A stretch of DNA of 64,000 bases, from assembly GCA_005883585.1 (NCBI GenBank), contig VBFD01000125.1, forward strand, positions 43,889 to 107,888. Reading direction: 5' to 3'. Shown here piece after piece: positions 59,825 to 64,000 of this stretch (its first letter is position 1; every line of letters starts with the position of its first letter). This DNA comes from UBA10449 sp005883585 (lineage in GTDB: Bacteria > Chloroflexota > Dormibacteria > Dormibacterales > Dormibacteraceae). Under the pieces are notes generated by a model. The model had not been told where the DNA came from and did not search any database. It saw only the letters and a list, made by a program, of their open reading frames with translations. A program made the position numbers and the translations under genes.

Positions 59825-59830
59825 CGGAAT

Positions 59831-60751
59831 GTGGAGTCGCCCGAGGCCCGCCGCACCGACGTCGAGTACCTCGAGGTTCAGTGCAAGTCGGCTCTCAACC
59901 CGGTCAAGGGCATGGGCTTTGGCTGGTCGCTCAACCCGTATACCGGCTGCGAGCACCGATGCGCCTTCTGCTACGTCCGCGCCTTCGAGCTGCGCGCGGA
60001 CCGGCCCTCGGACGATCGTTACGGCCGCACGGTCCGAATCAAGGTCAACGTCGCCGGGGTTCTGCGCGGCGAGCTGTCCCGAAGGTCATGGCGGAGGGAA
60101 ACCGTCGTCGTCGGCGCGGCCACCGATCCCTACCAGCCGGCTGAAGGCCGCTACAAGCTGACCCGCCAGTGCCTCCAGGCGCTGCGTGATTTCTCGAACC
60201 CGACTTCGATGATCACCCGCGGCCCGATGATCGTCCGCGACATCGACGTCCTCACCGAGCTTGCTCGGCGCGCCGATCTCCACATCACCTTCAGCATCCC
60301 GACCGTCGACGACGACATCTGGCGGCGCACCGAGCCCGGCACCGCCCATCCAAAGCAGCGGCTGCGGGCGATCGAAAAGCTGGTCGCCGCAGGGATCGAC
60401 GTGGGCGTGGGCATGGCCCCCATACTGCCGGGCCTTTCCGATCGCCCAGATCACATCGAAGCCGTGATCAAAGCCGCCCGAGGGGCAGGCGCCACCGGGC
60501 TCTGGGCGGGGATGCTGCATCTGAAAGACGGGACCCGGGAGCATTTCATGTCGGTGCTGGGCAAGCACTGGCCCGAGCTCGTGCCGCGCTACGAACAGGC
60601 TTATCGAGCTCGCGCCTACCTCCCGCCGGCGTTCGGCGAGTCGACGATGAAGACTGTGGCGCGGCTAAGAGCAGCACACGGCGTCTCCGACCGGCGCCAG
60701 ATCGTCCTCAAGCCACCGCCGGAACCCGAGCAGCTCGCGCTCCTCGGCTAG
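59831..60751 (+). CDS. Radical SAM protein, Rv2578c/SplB-like family
   Basis: The 306-residue protein has the radical SAM cluster motif C-x3-C-x2-C in YTGCEHRCAFCYVRAFELRADR, preceded by KSALNPVKGMGFGWSLNPY. VVGAATDPYQPAEGRYKLTRQCLQAL and GIDVGVGMAPILPGLSDRPDHI are typical of the Rv2578c group, distantly related to spore photoproduct lyase. Chemistry is unproven; DNA repair is suggested by the SOS box and the neighbouring nth. GTG 59831 fits the promoter; a frame to 59813 would begin inside the operator. Confidence 0.87.
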   Translation: MESPEARRTDVEYLEVQCKSALNPVKGMGFGWSLNPYTGCEHRCAFCYVRAFELRADRPSDDRYGRTVRIKVNVAGVLRGELSRRSWRRETVVVGAATDPYQPAEGRYKLTRQCLQALRDFSNPTSMITRGPMIVRDIDVLTELARRADLHITFSIPTVDDDIWRRTEPGTAHPKQRLRAIEKLVAAGIDVGVGMAPILPGLSDRPDHIEAVIKAARGAGATGLWAGMLHLKDGTREHFMSVLGKHWPELVPRYEQAYRARAYLPPAFGESTMKTVARLRAAHGVSDRRQIVLKPPPEPEQLALLG

Positions 60752-60766
60752 CATTCGTCATGCAGC

Positions 60767-61063
60767 ATGCGGAGCCCGATCGACGTTCTCGCAGGCAGGG
60801 TCGGAGGCTTCAAGAAGATGGAGGTCGCCCGCCGCACGGTTCCGTGCTACAAGCACGTCATCGAAAAGGACGGAGAAAAGCTCTCGCTGTGCCTGCTCGT
60901 CGACTCGGGCAAGCTTTACCGCTTCCCCTACGAAGACGTCAAGGGCATCAAGAGCCTCGCGATCAAGGCTCGGTATCTACGCGGCGAGATGGAACACCTC
61001 CGCCTGCGTGAGTTCCAGCCAGGACTTTGTCGCTATGTCGAGCGAGCCGAAAAAGCCGGCTGA
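60767..61063 (+). CDS. Hypothetical protein (98 residues)
   Basis: A small basic protein: PIDVLAGRVGGFKKMEVARR, then TVPCYKHVIEKDGEKLSLCLLVDSGKLYRFPYEDVKGIKSLAIKAR. It has alternating strands and a short C-terminal helix and no signal peptide. It lies 15 bases after the radical SAM gene and overlaps the next gene by 29 bases, so it is probably in the same transcript. No family recognised. Confidence 0.6.
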   Translation: MRSPIDVLAGRVGGFKKMEVARRTVPCYKHVIEKDGEKLSLCLLVDSGKLYRFPYEDVKGIKSLAIKARYLRGEMEHLRLREFQPGLCRYVERAEKAG

Positions 61064-61316
61064 GTCGCTTGTCCAGGGGCTCCTGGCCGAGAAGCGGGAG
61101 CTGAAAGTACTTCTCGAGCGCGCGCGCATGGAGCTCGAAGAGGCGCGCCAGGGAGCGACCGGACCCGACCCGCGCGTGAAGGATCTCGACGCCGAGGTCG
61201 AGCGGCTCAGGCATCAGCTGGCCACGGCCAGGGCCGAGGCAACCCTGTTGCGTGAAGAGCGCGATGAGCTGCGCGCAGGCATCGAAAAGGCTCTGGAGCA
61301 ATTCGAGCCGGAATGA
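61035..61316 (+). CDS. Small coiled-coil protein
   Basis: The 93-residue protein is almost wholly helical with heptad-like spacing (LLAEKRELKVLLERARMELEEAR, DLDAEVERLRHQLATARAEATLLREERDELRAGIEKALEQ). Start chosen at ATG 61035 (MSSEPKKPAESL); a GTG at 61008 is in frame. It ends two bases before a strong hairpin terminator. Function unknown; it may dimerise or bridge other proteins. Confidence 0.65.
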   Translation: MSSEPKKPAESLVQGLLAEKRELKVLLERARMELEEARQGATGPDPRVKDLDAEVERLRHQLATARAEATLLREERDELRAGIEKALEQFEPE

Positions 61317-61318
61317 AA

Positions 61319-61339
61319 GGGCCCCCACAATGGGGGCCC
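61319..61339. terminator. Bidirectional intrinsic terminator
   Basis: GGGCCCCCA (61319-61327) and TGGGGGCCC (61331-61339) form a perfect 9-bp stem with a three-base loop between convergent genes. On the minus strand the stem is followed by TTTCATT, giving a short U-rich tail; on the plus strand the tail is poor. Confidence 0.75.
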
Positions 61340-61357
61340 TCCATCAGGTTTGCGCTA

Positions 61358-61747
61358 TTAGTTGATGGCGTTCGCCAGCTGATCGACGTACTGGTTTGTG
61401 AACTGGCCGATACCGGGCGCGCTGATGTGTCCTCCCTTGTACTGGAAGGCGCCAATCAAGAAAATGACCCAGTAGACGGCCGCGACAAACCAGATTAAAC
61501 CGGCGAGCGGTAGTAGGAAGAAGCTGATCACAAACGCGATCAACCACAAGCCGCCGAGGATCACGACCGACTGTGCTGCGTTCCACTTTACGTCGGGATC
61601 GTTCTTGCCAACGAACAGGAAGATGAGGCCGGTTACCCACCATAGGAGATAGGCCAGAAGGACATTCGTCTTCGTGCTGCTGCCGGCGGCGCCCGCTCCA
61701 CCCATTGGAGTCGGCTGGCCGGGGGGCGGCGGCGGGATCTGCGACAT
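61358..61747 (-). CDS. Small membrane protein with Pro-rich N-terminus
   Basis: The 129-residue protein begins MSQIPPPPPGQPTPMGGAG and then has three or four hydrophobic segments (NVLLAYLLWWVTGLIFLFVG, VVILGGLWLIAFVISFFLLPLAGLIWFVAAVYWVIFLIGAF) with KNDPDVKWNAAQS between. It resembles DUF4870/TM2-like proteins. AGGAGGG lies just upstream of the ATG, the strongest ribosome site in the window. It is divergent from the Ser/Thr kinase; a kinase-substrate relation is only a guess. Confidence 0.75.
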   Translation of the reverse strand: MSQIPPPPPGQPTPMGGAGAAGSSTKTNVLLAYLLWWVTGLIFLFVGKNDPDVKWNAAQSVVILGGLWLIAFVISFFLLPLAGLIWFVAAVYWVIFLIGAFQYKGGHISAPGIGQFTNQYVDQLANAIN

Positions 61748-61878
61748 GGAAACCCTCCTGTAAAAGCTGGTCTGTGCGCGCCGATTATGGGTCGGTGGCC
61801 CCCAAAACGCCATAGTTTCAAACGATCGTCCGCAGCGTGGCCTCCCGTGGAATCTACTCTGATAGTCTCGCGGACGAG

Positions 61879-63252
61879 ATGACCGATTCGGGTCAGAACC
61901 CGGAAAGCCCTCCCGACCCGAACAAGCCGGTCGTCCCCTCTTGGGCGCCTGAACCGGTCGTCGGGCCGCCGCCCGCGGCGCCGCCGCCGCCACCGCCCCC
62001 TGATCCATACGCCGTCGAAGCCACCATGCGGTTGATCCCGGTGCCCCACATCCCGCCACCCGCACCCGCAGTGGCGCCGGCCCCGGTAGCCGCTCCCGCC
62101 GCAGCCGCGCCGACCGCCGAGCAGCAGCCCGCGCAGCCGCAAGCGGCCGAGCGCCGGATCGGCAAATACATCGTCAAGCGCGAGCTTGGAAGAGGCGGGA
62201 TGGGCACCGTCTACCTGGCCGAACAGCCTGGGCTCGGCCGCGAGGTCGCAATCAAGGAGCTCATCCTGTCCGCGGTCGCGGATCCAACCGCATTGAAGCG
62301 CTTCATCCAGGAAGCGCAGGTCATGGCCAGGGCCAGCCATCCCAACCTGGTACAGGTCCACGACCTCGAACAGATCGGGGATGCGAACTACATCGTGCTC
62401 GAGTTCGTGCGTGGAAAGTCGCTCCGCGACGTGCTCAACCAGGGCACGCTTGCGCTTCCGCAGACGTTCGCCGTCATGCACGGCGTGCTGCAGGCGCTCG
62501 ACTACGCGCACAAGCGCGCCATCGTCCACCGCGACATGAAGCCGGAGAACGTGTTGATGTCCGATGAGGGCGACGTCAAGGTCGCCGACTTCGGCATCGC
62601 GCGGCTGATGGACGACTCCGGTGCAGGCTCGACGGCGACGAAGACCGGAACCACTGTCGGCACGCCGCAGTACATGTCACCGGAGCAGGTCGCGTCGAGC
62701 AAGGTCGATGGGCGAAGCGATCTTTACTCCGCCGGAATCATGTTCTACGAATTGGTCGTGGGCCAGCCGCCGTTCACCGCCTCCGATGCGGACGGCCCCT
62801 TCACCCTGATGGCCAAGCACGTGCAGGCGCCGCCCAAACCACCATCGGTGCATCGTCCTGGGCTCGATATGGGCCTCGAAGAGGTGATCCTCAAATCCCT
62901 GTCCAAGCGGCCGGAAGATCGCTATCAGACAGGGCAGGAGTTTGACGACGCCATGTGTCGCGTCGCCGACCGTGTCGCCCCAGGGTGGCAGCGGAGCCTT
63001 GCGCCTGGAGCCGATCTGTCGAAGATGGTGCCCGGCGCCACGCCTTACCCGGGCGCGGTCTCCGCCATGGCCGGCCTGCCGGTCATGCCCGCGGGGTCGC
63101 CGATGCCAGCTCAGCCGGTCCAGTCGGTGTACAACCCGACGCCGCCGGTCAAGCCGGTCGCCAAGAAGACATCAGGCTGCATGGGCATGATCGGTGGCGC
63201 TATTGCGCTCATCGCGCTGGCCGGCTTCCTGGTCGTATTCGTCACCCATTAG
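61879..63252 (+). CDS. Membrane-anchored Ser/Thr protein kinase (PknB-like)
   Basis: The 457-residue protein has an unusual Pro/Ala-rich N-terminal region (about 10-90, with a run of Pro), then a Hanks-type kinase: GRGGMGTVYLAEQ (P-loop, near 105), VAIKEL (ATP Lys), IVHRDMKPENVLM (catalytic Asp near 220), VADFGIARLM and GTPQYMSPEQV. A Pro-rich juxtamembrane part leads to one C-terminal helix (about 434-455) with almost no external domain. ATG 61879 is preferred, with GGACGAG directly upstream; GTG 61837 is also in frame. Confidence 0.9.
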   Translation: MTDSGQNPESPPDPNKPVVPSWAPEPVVGPPPAAPPPPPPPDPYAVEATMRLIPVPHIPPPAPAVAPAPVAAPAAAAPTAEQQPAQPQAAERRIGKYIVKRELGRGGMGTVYLAEQPGLGREVAIKELILSAVADPTALKRFIQEAQVMARASHPNLVQVHDLEQIGDANYIVLEFVRGKSLRDVLNQGTLALPQTFAVMHGVLQALDYAHKRAIVHRDMKPENVLMSDEGDVKVADFGIARLMDDSGAGSTATKTGTTVGTPQYMSPEQVASSKVDGRSDLYSAGIMFYELVVGQPPFTASDADGPFTLMAKHVQAPPKPPSVHRPGLDMGLEEVILKSLSKRPEDRYQTGQEFDDAMCRVADRVAPGWQRSLAPGADLSKMVPGATPYPGAVSAMAGLPVMPAGSPMPAQPVQSVYNPTPPVKPVAKKTSGCMGMIGGAIALIALAGFLVVFVTH

Positions 63253-63283
63253 ACCAGCAAGTGTCGGCCCTTAAACGCGCCCA

Positions 63284-63312
63284 TTGACGCCGGTGCTACC
63301 CGGTGCTATACC
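63284..63312 (+). promoter_or_regulatory. Strong sigma-A-like promoter
   Basis: TTGACG (63284-63289), a 17-base spacer and TATACC (63307-63312) form a near-consensus promoter. The spacer contains a short direct repeat (CGGTGCTA twice). The leader then holds an 8-bp stem, TGCGAATC (63316-63323) with GATTCGCA (63339-63346), and AGGAGGT at 63370-63376 before the ATG at 63381. Confidence 0.65.
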
Positions 63313-63380
63313 GGCTGCGAATCCAGCGCTTATCGGGTGATTCGCAACCGCGATGGGACGGGTTGCGACAGGAGGTGGGG

Positions 63381-64000
63381 ATGACTTTGAACCACGACCA
63401 TATGGGCCACGCCCATTTCTGGGAGCGGGCGATGACCAGACGCAACTTTATCGGCGCAGCCGCGGTTGCGGGAGGGGCGGCGGCGACAGCCGGCATGTGG
63501 TTGCCGCAGTTCGCCAAGGCAGCGGCGGTGACATCTCCACTATCTACGACTTCATGGGCTCGGTTGGAGTGGCAGAGATCAACGGAAATGGAAAGGGAAC
63601 CGACACCGCCACTGGTGTCACGACGGACAATTTCTGGGCCGCCGACGTTCGCTTCATGAAGGGCGACTACAGGGGCACCGAGGGGGACACCAGAACCGGG
63701 GCATTCGCATTCATCTGACTGGATATCTATACGAGCCAGGGTGGCTCGCAGACTCACGACTTCAACCCAGGGGTCGCGGACTTCCCCAATGGTCTGTTCT
63801 GGACGGTCGCCATCCCTCCCGGGAGCGTGGCGTTCGACTTCGACGCGGCAACCGCATCGCTGGACGTCAGCCATCTGAAGATCGACGACTATGGAAACGT
63901 GGTCCAAGCCCTGACCGTCGACAAGGAGATCGCCACTGGGAGTGTCGACATCGACCTGGACTGGAGTGGTGCGCTCAGCACGGGAAGCTTCACGAATACG
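63381..64000 (+). pseudogene. Tat-secreted protein, broken by a frameshift and an in-frame TGA; runs off the window
   Basis: The ATG at 63381 follows AGGAGGT and encodes a twin-arginine signal (MTRRNFIGAAAVAGGAAATA, then MWLPQFAKAA). Near 63525 coding sense moves to another frame (DISTIYDFMGSVGVAEINGN, FWAADVRFMKGDYRGTE), consistent with a one-base loss. That frame meets TGA at 63716-63718 (after GAFAFI) yet continues as clear coding sequence (LDIYTSQGGSQTHDF, FWTVAIPPGSVAFDFDAATA) to the window end. UGA is a normal stop elsewhere here, so mutation or assembly error is more likely than recoding. A beta-rich secreted protein of unknown function. Confidence 0.7.

Noticed and set aside
60760..61011. 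83-codon frame overlapping the 98-residue gene
   Set aside because: Highly Arg-rich shadow frame; the other frame has normal protein composition.
63716..63718. UGA recoding to Trp or selenocysteine
   Set aside because: UGA ends most genes in the window, the same gene also has a frameshift, and I see no SECIS-like reason; mutation or sequence error is simpler.
1..64000. rRNA, tRNA or riboswitch genes
   Set aside because: No tRNA-like T-loop with acceptor pairing, rRNA motif or recognisable riboswitch core was found by eye; a covariance-model scan would be needed to exclude small ones.

Overview
The window is a dense, high-GC (roughly two-thirds G+C) bacterial chromosome segment. It holds about 75 protein genes, many with GTG or TTG starts and 4-base start/stop overlaps. 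I see no rRNA, tRNA, CRISPR array, transposase or prophage. The gene content points to the Terrabacteria side of the tree: a class 1B dihydroorotate dehydrogenase with PyrK, coenzyme F420 synthesis plus an F420-dependent glucose-6-phosphate dehydrogenase, a phosphatidylinositol-mannoside-like lipid operon, an actinobacterial-type radical SAM protein behind a Gram-positive-type SOS box, and many apparently leaderless promoters. A Dormibacterota, Chloroflexota or deep actinobacterial relative fits best. That is inference from gene content; no marker gene decides it. A run of 22 N at 40963-40984 and broken genes near the right end suggest a draft or metagenome assembly.

Layout. 1-6106: pyrimidine operon (end of pyrR, a fused carA-carB, pyrK, pyrD). 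6107-8306: regulatory region and a two-gene ABC exporter. 8303-11942: MFS transporter, SRPBCC protein, unknown proteins, SDR. 11992-14151 (minus): membrane protein, yajQ, hisA, DUF3465-like lipoprotein and a 53-residue Cys-rich protein, nearly all overlapping. 14211-17679: ilvE, glycerate kinase, a sigma factor carrying its own zinc-finger domain, and a SHOCT-like protein. 17700-22601: pdxS, pdxT, a GNAT/SpoIIIAA-type ATPase/R3H fusion, tmk and a small protein. 22645-26498: structured inverted-repeat element (copy 1), a one-piece ABC exporter and a beta-propeller lipoprotein. 26512-35130 (minus): two acyl-CoA dehydrogenases, a glycosyltransferase, a MarR-controlled drug exporter, a luciferase-like oxidoreductase, an RHH/Clp-N fusion and a PHP phosphoesterase. 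35156-40837: folE, then an ArsR-led operon for inositol lipids (ino1, two acyltransferases, PimA-like mannosyltransferase, CDP-alcohol phosphatidyltransferase). 40985-46170: truncated holB, hisC, structured element (copy 2), HD hydrolase, 2-hydroxyacid dehydrogenase, HAD phosphatase, PIG-L deacetylase. 46198-53606: VapBC, ispH, MaoC-like protein, GGDEF protein, MFS, CHASE2-adenylate cyclase, sirtuin. 53595-57662: birA, a small membrane protein, then fgd-cofC-cofE-cofD. 57681-64000: membrane protein, yqeY, nth, SOS-box radical SAM protein, small proteins, Ser/Thr kinase and a broken Tat-secreted protein.

The most notable systems are (i) the complete-looking inositol-phospholipid/mannoside operon with two ArsR operator copies, (ii) two related 180-211 bp inverted-repeat elements that could be a new structured RNA or a small mobile element, (iii) a CGTTTGGCGCCAAACG-type palindrome shared by two distant promoters, and (iv) several unusual domain fusions (CarA-CarB, RHH-ClpN, GNAT-SpoIIIAA-R3H, sigma-zinc finger).
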